53,985 nt of DNA from Gammaproteobacteria bacterium (GCA_009937615.1 JAACFB010000025.1:1-53985); one strand, 5' to 3'. Shown: positions 14,168 to 23,254, numbered from the stretch's first letter. Program-made: numbers and translations. The notes: generated from the sequence alone by a model not told the origin.

Positions 14168-16963
14168 TTAAGGCGCGTCAGCCGGCTTCGTGTCTTTGAC
14201 GGGCTTTTCGGCGGGCGCTGCCACAGGGGCATCCCAAGGTAGCAGTCGTCCCTCCGGCTTGGGCACAGGTTTTGGTTCGGCCTGCGTTGCGCTGCCTTCA
14301 GGCGTCGCCTTGGGTGCTGGCTTTGGCTCGGCGGCGGGTTTCGCCGCGGTATCGGGCGAGGCCGCGGGTTTCGACGCTGGCTGCTTTGCGCGTTCAGAAC
14401 TAACCTTGGGCTGTGCCGCACCGGCCTCGGGCGTCGCCTTGGGTGCTGGCTTTGGCTCGGCGGCGGGTTTCGCCGCGGTATCGGACGAGGCTGCGGGTTT
14501 CGACTCCGGCTGCTTCGCTCCCTCTGATGTCACATTTCGCGGCGGCGTCGATTCCGGCGCAGTTTTTGCAACGGCATCGGAGCTAGCCGTCGGCCGTGGC
14601 TCTGGTTTCGGATCGGGGCGGTCTGTCGTCGAATGCGATGCCGGCTTCGACTCAGGCCTTGCGACCCGCGCAGGCTCGGCCGCGGCTTTAGCTTCAGTCG
14701 TCGAGGCGGGTCTGCTTGCGCGCGCCGGCTCACCTGCGGGTTCTGGTTTGGGACCCGATCGGGTGCTGGCCACCGAACCGGTATCGACGTCGGTCTTTGC
14801 TTTCGGCTTCGATCCAGTTCCCTGGCTCGTCTCGTTCTGCGCCTGCGGCTCTGCAGCACGCTCGGCATCGGTTCGCGCACGTGGCGGTCGAGCCTGTTCT
14901 TCGTCGGGCTTGATGTCGGTCTGCGACTGCTGTGGTTGTTCCGTGGTCTGCTCTTGCCGATCATCACTGCGCCGCCGCCGTCGGCCGCCTCGGCTTCGGC
15001 GGCTTCGCGCTGGCTTCTTTTTGCCCGCTGCCTTCGATTCGTCGCGCTGTTCAGCTGACGGGTCCAGTTGTTTCTGCTGTCCGTCCTCCTGCTGTTGTGC
15101 CGTTTTTGCCCGCGCCTTTTTCTTGGTGCCGGTCTTCTTGGAGGCACTCCGCTTTGTGTCACGCCCGGCGCGCTTTCCGTCAGTTTTCTGCCGGTCGTCA
15201 CTTCGACTGCGGCTTCGCTGTTGCTGGCCGCGCGACCGGCCGTCTTTGCCGGCCGCTTTACGGCGTCCCTTGACCGGCTTCTTCTTTTCCTGATCGCCCG
15301 TGAACAATGCGGCCAGGCTTGCCCAGAAACCTTTGCCCGGCTTCTTTGGCTTGGGTGCCTGTTTGGAAGGCTTCATCACCGAGATAGCGGCAGGTTCAAT
15401 CGCTTTGCGCTCGAGAATGGCCTGCGGGGATTCCGGCTCCATATCGGCACTGCTCAATTCGTAGCTTGCGCCAGCATTCTCCGGAAGCTCGGTCTGGTCG
15501 TCGCGCACACGACGCACGTCGTAATGCGGTGTCTCGAGCGCCGGGTTGGCGACCAAAACTACCTGCATTTCGTTTCGTGACTCGAGGCTCTGTACCCAGT
15601 CACGCTTTTCATTCAGCAGGTACGTCGCGACCTCGACCGGCAATTGCGCGATAACTTTCGCTGTGCGCTCCTTACGCGCTTCCTCGCCGATAATGCGCAA
15701 GATAGCGAGGGCCAGCGACTCCACGCTGCGGATCGTGCCGATCCCTGAGCACCGTGGGCAGGTCAAGTAGCTTGACTCGCCAAGAGACGGACGCAGCCGT
15801 TGACGCGACATCTCCAACAGCCCGAAACGCGAAATCTTGCCAATCTGAACACGCGCACGGTCCTGGCGGGCCGCTTCTCTCAGTCGGTTCTCGACATCGC
15901 GCTGGTGCTTCTGTGGGCCCATGTCAATAAAGTCGATAACGATCAGGCCACCCAGGTCACGAATTCGCAATTGCCGTGCAATTTCCTCGGCGGCTTCGAG
16001 GTTGGTATTGAGTGCCGTTGCCTCGATATCGCCGCCCTTGGTTGCGCGGGCCGAATTGATGTCGATCGATACCAGCGCTTCAGTGTGATCGATGACGATG
16101 CTGCCGCCGGAAGGCAGCGTGACCGAATGCGTGAACGCCGATTCGATCTGGCTTTCGATCTGGAAGCGCGTAAAAAGAGGTACAGGATCGTTGTAGTGTT
16201 TCAGCTTCTTCAGGTTGTGCGGCATGACCTGTTCGACGAACTCCAGCGCTTCTTTATATGTCTGTTCGTCGTCAATCAGGATTTCGCCGATGTCATTGGA
16301 CAGATAGTCACGCAGTGCGCGCACGACCGAGTTGCTCTCCCGATAAATCAGGAAGGGTGACGAGCGCTCCAGTACCACATTCAGAATAGCGGTCCAGATC
16401 GTCAGCAGATTCTCGAGATCCCAGGCGAGTTCTTCGGCGCTGCGATCGATACCCGCAGTGCGCAGTATCACACTCATGCCATCAGGTACTGCGATCTCGT
16501 TGAGCGATTCCCGTGCAAGGTCGCGATCCGAGCCGACGATGCGTCGTGAGACACCGCCTGAGCGGGGCTTATTCGGCTTGAGGACGATAAATCGTCCTGC
16601 CAGGCTGACAAAAGTCGTTAACGCAGCGCCTTTGTTGCCACGTTCTTCCTTGTCAATCTGGACGACAATATCCTGGCCTTCCTTGAGGACTTCCTTGATA
16701 TTGGGTTTGCCGGACTCGACCGGCTTGATGAAGTACTCGCTGGAAATCTCCTTAAGCGGAAGAAATCCGTGGCGATCTGCGCCGAAATCGACGAACGCGG
16801 CTTCGAGGCTGGGCTCGATGCGCGTGATCTTTCCTTTGTAAATATTGGCTTTTTTTCGTTCGCCTGCGGGTAATTCGATATTGAGGTCAAAGAGGCGTTG
16901 GCCGTCGACCATTGCCATACGCAACTCTTCTTGCTGAGTCGCATTGATTAACATTCTTTTCAT
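14168..16963 (-). CDS. rne: Ribonuclease E
   Basis: A 931-residue endoribonuclease, the core of the RNA degradosome. The N-terminus is nearly canonical, with an S1 domain at about 36-120. The catalytic magnesium ligands fall at D301 (S-I-D-I-N-S-A-R-A-T) and D344 (V-I-D-F-I-D-M). The zinc-link C-P-R-C-S-G uses C402 and C405, which joins catalytic domains into the tetramer. After about residue 500 the protein becomes disordered: a basic, Arg/Lys-rich stretch (likely RNA binding), then a long Pro/Ala/Glu/Lys tail with internal repeats. The tail would be the scaffold for partner proteins and membrane contact; which partners bind is not visible. It is divergent from rluC, as in Escherichia coli. 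Confidence 0.97.
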   Translation of the reverse strand: MKRMLINATQQEELRMAMVDGQRLFDLNIELPAGERKKANIYKGKITRIEPSLEAAFVDFGADRHGFLPLKEISSEYFIKPVESGKPNIKEVLKEGQDIVVQIDKEERGNKGAALTTFVSLAGRFIVLKPNKPRSGGVSRRIVGSDRDLARESLNEIAVPDGMSVILRTAGIDRSAEELAWDLENLLTIWTAILNVVLERSSPFLIYRESNSVVRALRDYLSNDIGEILIDDEQTYKEALEFVEQVMPHNLKKLKHYNDPVPLFTRFQIESQIESAFTHSVTLPSGGSIVIDHTEALVSIDINSARATKGGDIEATALNTNLEAAEEIARQLRIRDLGGLIVIDFIDMGPQKHQRDVENRLREAARQDRARVQIGKISRFGLLEMSRQRLRPSLGESSYLTCPRCSGIGTIRSVESLALAILRIIGEEARKERTAKVIAQLPVEVATYLLNEKRDWVQSLESRNEMQVVLVANPALETPHYDVRRVRDDQTELPENAGASYELSSADMEPESPQAILERKAIEPAAISVMKPSKQAPKPKKPGKGFWASLAALFTGDQEKKKPVKGRRKAAGKDGRSRGQQQRSRSRSDDRQKTDGKRAGRDTKRSASKKTGTKKKARAKTAQQQEDGQQKQLDPSAEQRDESKAAGKKKPARSRRSRGGRRRRRSDDRQEQTTEQPQQSQTDIKPDEEQARPPRARTDAERAAEPQAQNETSQGTGSKPKAKTDVDTGSVASTRSGPKPEPAGEPARASRPASTTEAKAAAEPARVARPESKPASHSTTDRPDPKPEPRPTASSDAVAKTAPESTPPRNVTSEGAKQPESKPAASSDTAAKPAAEPKPAPKATPEAGAAQPKVSSERAKQPASKPAASPDTAAKPAAEPKPAPKATPEGSATQAEPKPVPKPEGRLLPWDAPVAAPAEKPVKDTKPADAP
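14301..14484. repeat. 55-bp direct repeat inside the rne 3' region
   Basis: Bases 14301-14355 recur exactly at 14430-14484, a 129-base period equal to 43 codons, so the frame is kept. Similarity continues imperfectly for about 30 more bases. The duplicated unit encodes an A-A-K-P-A-A-E-P-K-P-A-P-K-A-T-P-E type segment of the RNase E tail. Confidence 0.9.
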
Positions 16964-17366
16964 GATGCCCTACTTGATATGTGAAGGAGGGCAGCGAAAC
17001 GGACCGTGTCGCCGGGAGCAGAGTACAGGGAGCCTCACGCAGGAATAAACTGCGCGCCAATGCGTCGCACGTGAGGCGGATTAACTTGTAGTTGGGCTGA
17101 TGTCCTAAGATCAGGCCCTGAAAAAAATCTAGCATTATTTCCCTGCGGCCCTGCCGCTTTGGCGCTCGCTGCTGTCCGTGCTCGCTGCCATCTGAGTCGG
17201 CTCCGCACAGCGAAGCCAAAAAGTAACTAGTATTACTGCCTATAATGGTGCGGCGAGGCCAGAGATGCACGCCGCCTGAAAATCTGCGCGCACATCGGAT
17301 TATTGTCTCCGGGGCGACGCAGGCCGCTAATATAACACACACTTTGTTCCGAGCAAGTTATTGATC
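16964..17366. promoter_or_regulatory. rne / rluC divergent region, probable long rne 5' leader
   Basis: About 400 bases without a convincing gene separate the divergent rne and rluC starts. In E. coli the rne leader is long and mediates RNase E autoregulation. Here two inverted repeats lie within the expected rne leader: CCTCACG (17033-17039) with CGTGAGG (17070-17076), and GGGCTGAT (17094-17101) with ATCAGGCCC (17110-17118, one bulge). These are candidate leader hairpins; their role is inferred only from position. A GGAGGG-like sequence is not placed correctly for rne itself. Confidence 0.5.
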
Positions 17367-18350
17367 ATGCAGCAAAAGTCACCAGAGATTGCCGCTAACG
17401 CGATGACACGCGTGCGTAAAGTTCAAATCGATGCCGAGGGGGCCGGGCAGCGGATCGATAATCTGCTGCGTCGTGAACTGCCCGGTGTCCCCAAGGGAAG
17501 GCTGTATCGCTTGTTGAGGCGTGGAGAGGTGCGCGTGAACGGTGGCCGGGTTCGCGCCGAATACCGCTTGCAGTCAGGCGACGAAGTCCGTATCCCGCCC
17601 GTGCGGGTTCGGGCCCGACCCGAAGAGCCACGCGCTGGCCTTGCCGGCACGCTGGTTGAACGGGTCCTTTATGAAGACAAGCGCCTGCTCGTACTGGATA
17701 AACCGTCCGGCATGGCGGTGCACGGGGGCAGCGGCATCAGCCACGGCGTGATCGAATTGTTGCGCCATGCCCGCCCGGAGCTCAAGGATTTGTCGCTGGT
17801 GCACCGACTCGACCGGGAGACATCCGGTTGCCTGGTGCTGGCGAAGCGGCGCAGCGCGCTCCGCGAGCTGCACGCCCGGTTTCGCGAGGGGCTGGTCGAA
17901 AAAAATTATCTCGGGCTGGCCGTTGGAGACTGGCAGTTCGGCGATCAACTGATTGATAAACCGCTCCTTGTGCAAAATCGCAAAGGCGGCGAACGCCATG
18001 TCATCGTAAGTCCCGAAGGCAAGCCGGCACAGACCCGGGTGGCTTTATCGCGAACATTCGGAAAATACAGCCTGCTGCAGTGCCGGCCTCAGACGGGCCG
18101 AACGCACCAGATCCGGGTGCATCTGCAAAGTGTCGGCCATCCGCTCGTCGGAGACGAGCGCTACGGCGATGCCGAGGAAAACAAACGCGCCAGGAAATTC
18201 GGTCTGACCCGATTGTTCCTGCATGCACAGTCCATCGCGTTTCCGGATGACAGCGGCAACGAGCTGCACTTCACGGCACCGCTTGCCGAGGACCTCGAGC
18301 ATTTCCTGAGCGTGGGGATTGTTGCGATGCGGAATTACGGCGACAAGTAG
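17367..18350 (+). CDS. rluC: 23S rRNA pseudouridine synthase RluC
   Basis: A 327-residue RluA-family enzyme. An S4 RNA-binding domain (residues 15-80, with R-L-Y-R-L-L-R-R-G-E-V-R-V-N-G) precedes the catalytic domain. The catalytic aspartate is D149 in H-R-L-D-R-E-T-S-G. Q-T-G-R-T-H-Q-I-R-V-H-L is the later conserved motif. RluC makes pseudouridines 955, 2504 and 2580 of 23S rRNA. RluC rather than RluD is supported by the position divergent from rne and next to maf, the order seen in enterobacteria. The ATG at 17367 is preferred over a TTG six bases earlier. The 3' end overlaps the convergent maf gene by 16 bases. Confidence 0.93.
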   Translation: MQQKSPEIAANAMTRVRKVQIDAEGAGQRIDNLLRRELPGVPKGRLYRLLRRGEVRVNGGRVRAEYRLQSGDEVRIPPVRVRARPEEPRAGLAGTLVERVLYEDKRLLVLDKPSGMAVHGGSGISHGVIELLRHARPELKDLSLVHRLDRETSGCLVLAKRRSALRELHARFREGLVEKNYLGLAVGDWQFGDQLIDKPLLVQNRKGGERHVIVSPEGKPAQTRVALSRTFGKYSLLQCRPQTGRTHQIRVHLQSVGHPLVGDERYGDAEENKRARKFGLTRLFLHAQSIAFPDDSGNELHFTAPLAEDLEHFLSVGIVAMRNYGDK

Positions 18351-18928
18351 CCGAGCTGCAGCAGGCGATCCGCCAGCCAGATCATCGGCAATCCGATCAG
18401 CGCAGTGGGGTCATTGGTCGTGACGGACTCGAAAAGAACGAAACCGGCGCCTTCGAGCTTGAAGCTCCCGGCGCAATCGTAGGGTTCATCGTGGCGAACA
18501 TATGACTCGGCGAGCCGCCGGTCGAATTGGCGGAATCGAACCGTGGTCTTGTCGATATGTTCGTAGCGCGTGCGCGCGATCGGATCGAGCAGGCATACCG
18601 CGGTCAGGAACGTGACCGATTTTCCGGATGCGGCGAGCAGTTGTTCGACAGCTTTCTGGTGTTCGCCGGGTTTGCCGAGGACCCTGCCCTCGAGTACGGC
18701 GAGCTGGTCGGCGCCAATAATCAACGAATCCCGGGCGTTCTTGGATACGATCTCGGCTTTCTCGCGCGCAAGATGGCGCACCAGTGCCTCAGGTTCGAGA
18801 TTCAGGGAATTTCTTTCATCGATATCGGGCGACACGGTCTCGTACTCGTCGAGGAATCGATCGAGCAGGCCACGCCGGTATTGCGATGACGATGCCAGGA
18901 TGATGGCCGGGGCCGAAGGATTTTGCAT
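18335..18928 (-). CDS. maf: Maf-family nucleotide pyrophosphatase, YceF type
   Basis: A 197-residue Maf-like protein. The N-terminal motif L-A-S-S-S-Q-Y-R-R (11-19) and G-A-D-Q-L (72-76, D74) are the conserved nucleotide-handling residues. The C-A-G-S-F-K-L-E-G segment is typical of the YceF subgroup, which hydrolyses 7-methyl-GTP, as opposed to the YhdE subgroup acting on dTTP/UTP. This housecleaning activity removes modified nucleotides. It sits between rluC and yceD as in E. coli but points the opposite way from both, whose transcripts flank it. The subgroup assignment rests on motif recall and synteny. Confidence 0.9.
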   Translation of the reverse strand: MQNPSAPAIILASSSQYRRGLLDRFLDEYETVSPDIDERNSLNLEPEALVRHLAREKAEIVSKNARDSLIIGADQLAVLEGRVLGKPGEHQKAVEQLLAASGKSVTFLTAVCLLDPIARTRYEHIDKTTVRFRQFDRRLAESYVRHDEPYDCAGSFKLEGAGFVLFESVTTNDPTALIGLPMIWLADRLLQLGYLSP

Positions 18929-19045
18929 AAAATCAAATGCTTGGGATTGAAACGCCGGATTTTACCCGCTTTGCAGCACGGCGCCGATCTTTTCGTCGCG
19001 GTTCGCTTTGACAGTTGCTTGCAGGCTCCTTATCATGCGCGCGCC

Positions 19046-19600
19046 ATGGTCAATCCACTGCGAGATCGCCGCACACCGCAGGATTTCGCGGCGAGTGGTC
19101 AAGTTATTGAAATAACTGAGAAACTCAGCGGTTTTCCGCGGCTTGCGGAGATTGTAGAGGCAGATCTTCTTGCGCTAAACCCTGATAGACTGCCGCACGA
19201 CAGGATCGAGTCTCAGGTTACCTGCCGGCTCGGCTTCGGCTTTGCCGACGCGCAGCGCAGGCACCCAAAGCTCGAAGGGCATGTCGAGGTGACGGTTGAC
19301 GCGGTTTGTCAGCGCTGCCTGGAGGTATTTCGTCTGCCGGTGGCAGCCGATTTACACGTTGTGTTTGGGGAAGATCAGTCAGGTTTCGCCGGCGACGATG
19401 GCTACGAGATTTGGGAACTCGATGAAGAAACGATGCGGCCACTCGACGTCGTCGAAGAGGCGCTGATAATGGCGCTGCCGTTTGTAGCGATGCACCCTGA
19501 TGGGGCGGACTGTGCGGGCCGGATGACCGATGAGGCCGGGCCGCGTGAGACAAAAAGACCATTCGCGGATCTGAAATCGCGGATGGTGAATGACAACTAG
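19046..19600 (+). CDS. yceD: YceD family (DUF177) 23S rRNA accumulation protein
   Basis: A 184-residue protein of the DUF177/YceD family, which in E. coli and plants is needed for normal 23S rRNA accumulation. The [12 protein letters not shown] segment is the family's C-x-x-C motif, followed by an acidic stretch and [13 protein letters not shown]. The ATG at 19046 gives the expected N-terminus; a longer frame begins at 18923 but its extra residues overlap maf and look non-coding. It precedes rpmF by about 80 bases, a very conserved pairing. Confidence 0.9.
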   Translation: MVNPLRDRRTPQDFAASGQVIEITEKLSGFPRLAEIVEADLLALNPDRLPHDRIESQVTCRLGFGFADAQRRHPKLEGHVEVTVDAVCQRCLEVFRLPVAADLHVVFGEDQSGFAGDDGYEIWELDEETMRPLDVVEEALIMALPFVAMHPDGADCAGRMTDEAGPRETKRPFADLKSRMVNDN

Positions 19601-19677
19601 GTGATCGGCCCGGACGGGTTGGTCAGGTATCGATTTCAAAAGTGGCCCTGCGGAGCCACTGTATACTGGAGAGTATT

Positions 19678-19875
19678 ATGGCTGTTCAAAAAAGTCGCAG
19701 GACCCCTTCGACGCGTGGCATGCGGCGTTCGCACGATAAGCTGACTAAACCGGCCGTGTCGGTCGACCCGACATCGGGAGAGACCCACCTGCGGCATCGC
19801 GTGTCACCTGATGGCTTTTATCGGGGCAAGCAGGTCATCGTGCAGCCCGAAACAAACGATGAAGACGACGAGTAA
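19678..19875 (+). CDS. rpmF: 50S ribosomal protein L32
   Basis: A 65-residue basic ribosomal protein starting [20 protein letters not shown]. It ends with the bacterial L32 pattern [15 protein letters not shown] and a short acidic tail. There is no cysteine pair, so it is the zinc-free form. The ATG at 19678 follows a GGAGAG ribosome binding site. It lies between yceD and plsX, the standard neighbourhood linking ribosome and lipid synthesis genes. Confidence 0.97.
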   Translation: MAVQKSRRTPSTRGMRRSHDKLTKPAVSVDPTSGETHLRHRVSPDGFYRGKQVIVQPETNDEDDE

Positions 19876-19920
19876 CTAGACCGCGCTAGCGGGTTGTTCG
19901 GCGTAACGACCTGAAGCCCT

Positions 19921-20931
19921 GTGGCGGTAAACTCGATCATTTCCCTTGACGCGATGAGCGGCGATCTCGGTGCCGAGGTCGTCGTTCGCGCGGCGGATGC
20001 CGCGTTAAGAAAACACACTTCGCTCGAGTTGGTTTTGGTCGGCGATCGGGACGAGCTGCAGGCGCATATTACGCGCATTGTCGGTGAAGAGTCCCGGCTC
20101 TCGGTCGTCCACGCCAGTGAAGTCGTTGCGATGTCAGAGTCGCCCGTCGATGCGTTGCGTAAGAAAAAAGATTCGTCGATGCGGGTCGCTATCGACCTCG
20201 TCAAGGAAGGCAAGGCACAGGCTTGCGTTTCGGCTGGCAATACCGGCGCGCTCATGGCCACGGCCAAGTATGTGCTTAAGATGCTGCCGGGCGTCGACCG
20301 ACCCGCAATCATTACCGAATTGCCGGCAAAAGGCGGTTCCCTGCACATGCTCGACCTCGGTGCAAACACGCTGTGTACCGCGGAGCACCTGTTTCAGTTT
20401 GCGGTCATGGGTTCCATCGTGACGACCGACATAACGGGAATCGAAGATCCGCGAATCGCGTTGCTCAATATCGGCGCCGAGGACACCAAAGGTCATGATA
20501 CGGTCAAGGAAGCGGCCGCCATGCTGAACAACAGTGCACTGAATTACGTTGGCTTTATCGAAGGCAGTGAGCTGTTCAGCGGCAAGGCGGACGTGGTGGT
20601 GACCGACGGTTTTACGGGTAACGTTGCGCTCAAGACAATGGAGGGTACGGTCGGCCTGGCCGCTCACTACCTGAAACGGGCGTTCACCCGGAATCTCGTC
20701 ACCAAGCTGCAGGCGTTTTTGGCGCGACCGGTGCTTTCCAGTCTCGCCGTGCAAATGGACCCCCGCAACTACAATGGTGCGTCTCTCGTCGGGCTCAATG
20801 GTATCGTTATCAAGAGTCACGGCAGTGCTGATTCCCATGCCTTTCTGCACGCGATCGATACTGCTATCGTCGAAGTGCGAAACCAGGTGCCGCAGCAGAT
20901 CGGCAGGCTTCTTGAGCAGGTCGCAGCATGA
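19921..20931 (+). CDS. plsX: Phosphate acyltransferase PlsX
   Basis: A 336-residue enzyme that converts acyl-ACP to acyl-phosphate for phospholipid synthesis. The N-terminal S-L-D-A-M-S-G-D-L-G corresponds to the family D-x-M-G-G-D motif, with serine in place of the first glycine. S-A-G-N-T-G-A-L-M-A (about 100-110) and V-V-T-D-G-F-T-G-N-V-A-L-K are strongly conserved. The start is GTG at 19921. It overlaps fabH by four bases (ATGA), the usual plsX-fabH coupling. Confidence 0.96.
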   Translation: MAVNSIISLDAMSGDLGAEVVVRAADAALRKHTSLELVLVGDRDELQAHITRIVGEESRLSVVHASEVVAMSESPVDALRKKKDSSMRVAIDLVKEGKAQACVSAGNTGALMATAKYVLKMLPGVDRPAIITELPAKGGSLHMLDLGANTLCTAEHLFQFAVMGSIVTTDITGIEDPRIALLNIGAEDTKGHDTVKEAAAMLNNSALNYVGFIEGSELFSGKADVVVTDGFTGNVALKTMEGTVGLAAHYLKRAFTRNLVTKLQAFLARPVLSSLAVQMDPRNYNGASLVGLNGIVIKSHGSADSHAFLHAIDTAIVEVRNQVPQQIGRLLEQVAA

Positions 20932-21896
20932 TGTATTCGAGAATCGCAGGAACCGGTCGATACCTTCCAGAGAAGGTATTGACGAACTTTGATCTCGAGA
21001 AAATCGTCGATACGACCGACGAATGGATACGCACCCGTACAGGCGTCGAGCGACGCCATTGTGTTCGCGAAGATGAGACCACGTCGGACATGTGCGTCGA
21101 GGCCGCGAAACGGGCAATTCAAAAAGCGGATGTCGACGTTGCAGACATAGACCTCATTATCATCGGTACTACCTCGCCCGACCTGATCTTTCCGAATGTC
21201 GCGACGATCGTTCAGCATCGCCTCGGTATCCCGGCATGCCCGGCTTTCAGCATTGAAGCGGCCTGCACCGGATTCATTTATGCGCTGACGACTGCCGACA
21301 AGTTCATCAAGGCCGGCGAAGCCAAATGCGCGCTGGTTGTCGGCGCGGAGTGCATCACCAAGCTCGTGGACTGGACGGATCGCAATACCTGCGTGCTGTT
21401 CGGTGATGGGGCTGGGGCCGTCATCCTTAAATCGTCAGAGCAACCCGGCATCATCGGCACGCATCTCGGTGCAGACGGACAGTACAAGGAGTTGCTTTAC
21501 TATCCTGTGGGTGCGTCCAAAGAACTGCATAAAGCAGGTACCGATGAGGCAGGGATCGTGATGGCCGGTAGCGAGGTTTTCAAGGTCGCTGTCAAGACAC
21601 TGGGTAACGTTGCAAGCCAGGCGCTCGAGTCAGCAGGTATAGACCAGAGCGAACTGGACTGGCTGGTTCCGCACCAGGCGAACATCCGGATCATTCAGGC
21701 GACTGCAAAGCGGCTGGGGTTGCCAATGGAGAAGGTCATACTGACCGTGCAGGATCACGGCAATACGTCCGCCGCGTCGGTTCCGCTGGCACTTGATGTC
21801 GGGATTCGCGACGGCCGAATACAACCGGGTCAGCTGGTTTTGATGGAGGCGTTCGGCGGCGGTTTTACCTGGGGATCAGTGCTGATGCGCCTTTAG
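20928..21896 (+). CDS. fabH: 3-oxoacyl-ACP synthase III (FabH)
   Basis: A 322-residue condensing enzyme that starts fatty acid synthesis from acetyl-CoA and malonyl-ACP. The catalytic triad is intact: C113 in E-A-A-C-T-G-F, H249 in P-H-Q-A-N-I-R-I and N279 in H-G-N-T-S-A-A-S. The C-terminal G-G-G-F-T-W-G-S is typical. Two ATG codons are tandem; the first, at 20928, overlaps plsX. In most relatives fabD, fabG and acpP follow, but here a convergent YkvA-like gene begins 18 bases later, so the operon ends here. Confidence 0.97.
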   Translation: MMYSRIAGTGRYLPEKVLTNFDLEKIVDTTDEWIRTRTGVERRHCVREDETTSDMCVEAAKRAIQKADVDVADIDLIIIGTTSPDLIFPNVATIVQHRLGIPACPAFSIEAACTGFIYALTTADKFIKAGEAKCALVVGAECITKLVDWTDRNTCVLFGDGAGAVILKSSEQPGIIGTHLGADGQYKELLYYPVGASKELHKAGTDEAGIVMAGSEVFKVAVKTLGNVASQALESAGIDQSELDWLVPHQANIRIIQATAKRLGLPMEKVILTVQDHGNTSAASVPLALDVGIRDGRIQPGQLVLMEAFGGGFTWGSVLMRL

Positions 21897-21914
21897 CCGC
21901 TTCGAGCGGTACTC

Positions 21915-22460
21915 TCACCACAACGGCGTTGTCTTCTGTTGCGCGGAACGTCGCTGCATGCGCTGATGCAGTTGCTGGCGCCGCCGATCAATTCGATCGC
22001 GCCGGATCGCGCCATCCACAGAATCGCCGTGTTCGTCGTCAAACTCCTGGCGGTACTGGCAGAAATCGGTGTACGCCTCGATCACATGGCGCATATCGCG
22101 AATAACCAGTTCGACGATGATGACATCGTCAAGGTAACCGATGACGGGTATGTCATCCGGGAGAATGTCTTCTGGATCGCCGAAGTACATGAATACGGCA
22201 AGCACGCGCTCCCGGTACGACTTTGGTAGTTTCCATTCATCATCGGTAAGCATCTGGATCAATGATTCGATGACGGGAATTCGGAGCGCGACGAAATCGG
22301 GTAGCGGTTCGTTTTCCTGTATATCGGTCAGCACATCGCGTATGGCTTCGATAATCTCGACTTCTTCGGCATAGCGAACCGCATTGCGCGACTGTTTCAA
22401 TGCATCGCGGAAATATCGTAGGTCACGGTCGCTGAGCTGGAATGCCAGATTCATTGTCAT
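21915..22460 (-). CDS. YkvA-like (DUF1232) protein
   Basis: A 181-residue protein of unknown function. The central segment F-G-D-P-E-D-I-L-P-D-D-I-P-V-I-G-Y-L-D-D (about 93-112) matches the DUF1232/YkvA motif, a short helical hairpin found in many bacterial proteins. The C-terminal third is charged and rich in Arg and Gln (R-R-D-R-I-D-R-R-R-Q-Q-L-H-Q), likely helical. It has no signal peptide. It is convergent with fabH and divergent from the GST gene, so it is probably a single-gene unit. Start at the ATG at 22460; a second in-frame ATG lies two codons later. Confidence 0.75.
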   Translation of the reverse strand: MTMNLAFQLSDRDLRYFRDALKQSRNAVRYAEEVEIIEAIRDVLTDIQENEPLPDFVALRIPVIESLIQMLTDDEWKLPKSYRERVLAVFMYFGDPEDILPDDIPVIGYLDDVIIVELVIRDMRHVIEAYTDFCQYRQEFDDEHGDSVDGAIRRDRIDRRRQQLHQRMQRRSAQQKTTPLW

Positions 22461-22597
22461 GAGCGGATGCCCGACACTGCTTCAGAGCCATTCAGGCTAC
22501 CGGTCATGTGGGTAGCGGTCAATGGCATTTTGCCGTCAAACACGGCGCCGGAGTCCGCAATGGTTTACCATATACGGGCGTGATTTGGTGATAGGTC

Positions 22598-23254
22598 GTG
22601 AAGCCCAAGTTAATAATCGGTAACAAGAATTACTCCTCCTGGTCGCTGCGTGCCTGGCTGTTGCTGCGCGAGGCAGGCATCGAATTTGATGAACATCGAA
22701 TCTTGCTGGATGTCAGTACCACGAAAGCTGAGATTGCGGAGTTCGATGGCGGAGGTACGGTGCCCGTTCTTCAGCTGGGCCAGTTGACGGTATGGGATTC
22801 GCTCGCGATCGCGGAGACGGTGGCGGAGCGCTGGCCGGAGAAGACGTTGTGGCCCGTGGATGCTGACGTTCGAGCATACGCTCGGAGCATTTGCGCGGAG
22901 ATGCACTCGGGATTCGCTGCGCTCAGAGAGTGTATGCCAATGAATTGCCGTGCCATGGGGCGGCGAGTGCCGCTCCCGGACGCGCTCACCGATGATATCG
23001 ATCGTATTTTTGCGATCTGGTCGGATTGCCAACACCGGTTCAGCGGTGATAATGGGTGGCTATTGGGTGATTTCAGCGTAGCAGACGCCATGTTCGCGCC
23101 GGTTGTGCTGCGATTTCGGACTTACGGCATTAACTTGCCGGAGTCTGCCAGTTATTATCCGCAGCGCCTGCTGGAAAGTGAAGCAATGCAGGAATGGCTC
23201 GCGGCAGCGGAAACTGAAACGGAAGTGATCGAGACGGAAGAAAAAGGCCGATGA
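22598..23254 (+). CDS. Glutathione S-transferase family protein
   Basis: A 218-residue cytoplasmic protein with an N-terminal thioredoxin-like domain (1-80) and a helical C-terminal domain. N-K-N-Y-S-S-W-S-L-R-A-W at 9-20 carries the candidate catalytic serines S13/S14, and G-T-V-P-V-L (cis-proline) and D-S-L-A-I-A-E cover the glutathione site. This subgroup resembles YfcF/maleylacetoacetate isomerase-like GSTs. The substrate is unknown. It starts with GTG at 22598 and overlaps the next gene by four bases (ATGA), so it is translated with the L,D-transpeptidase, though no functional link is obvious. Confidence 0.9.
   Translation: MKPKLIIGNKNYSSWSLRAWLLLREAGIEFDEHRILLDVSTTKAEIAEFDGGGTVPVLQLGQLTVWDSLAIAETVAERWPEKTLWPVDADVRAYARSICAEMHSGFAALRECMPMNCRAMGRRVPLPDALTDDIDRIFAIWSDCQHRFSGDNGWLLGDFSVADAMFAPVVLRFRTYGINLPESASYYPQRLLESEAMQEWLAAAETETEVIETEEKGR

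Noticed and set aside
14190-15293. 367-codon open frame opposite rne
   Set aside because: It is the antisense of the low-complexity RNase E tail, rich in Ser, Gly and Phe as expected of a shadow frame.
16887-17342. 151-codon open frame upstream of and overlapping rne
   Set aside because: It overlaps the start of rne in another frame, has no family signature or ribosome binding site, and lies where a structured leader is expected.
20134-21117. 327-codon open frame opposite plsX and fabH
   Set aside because: It crosses two well supported genes and has no recognisable domain.
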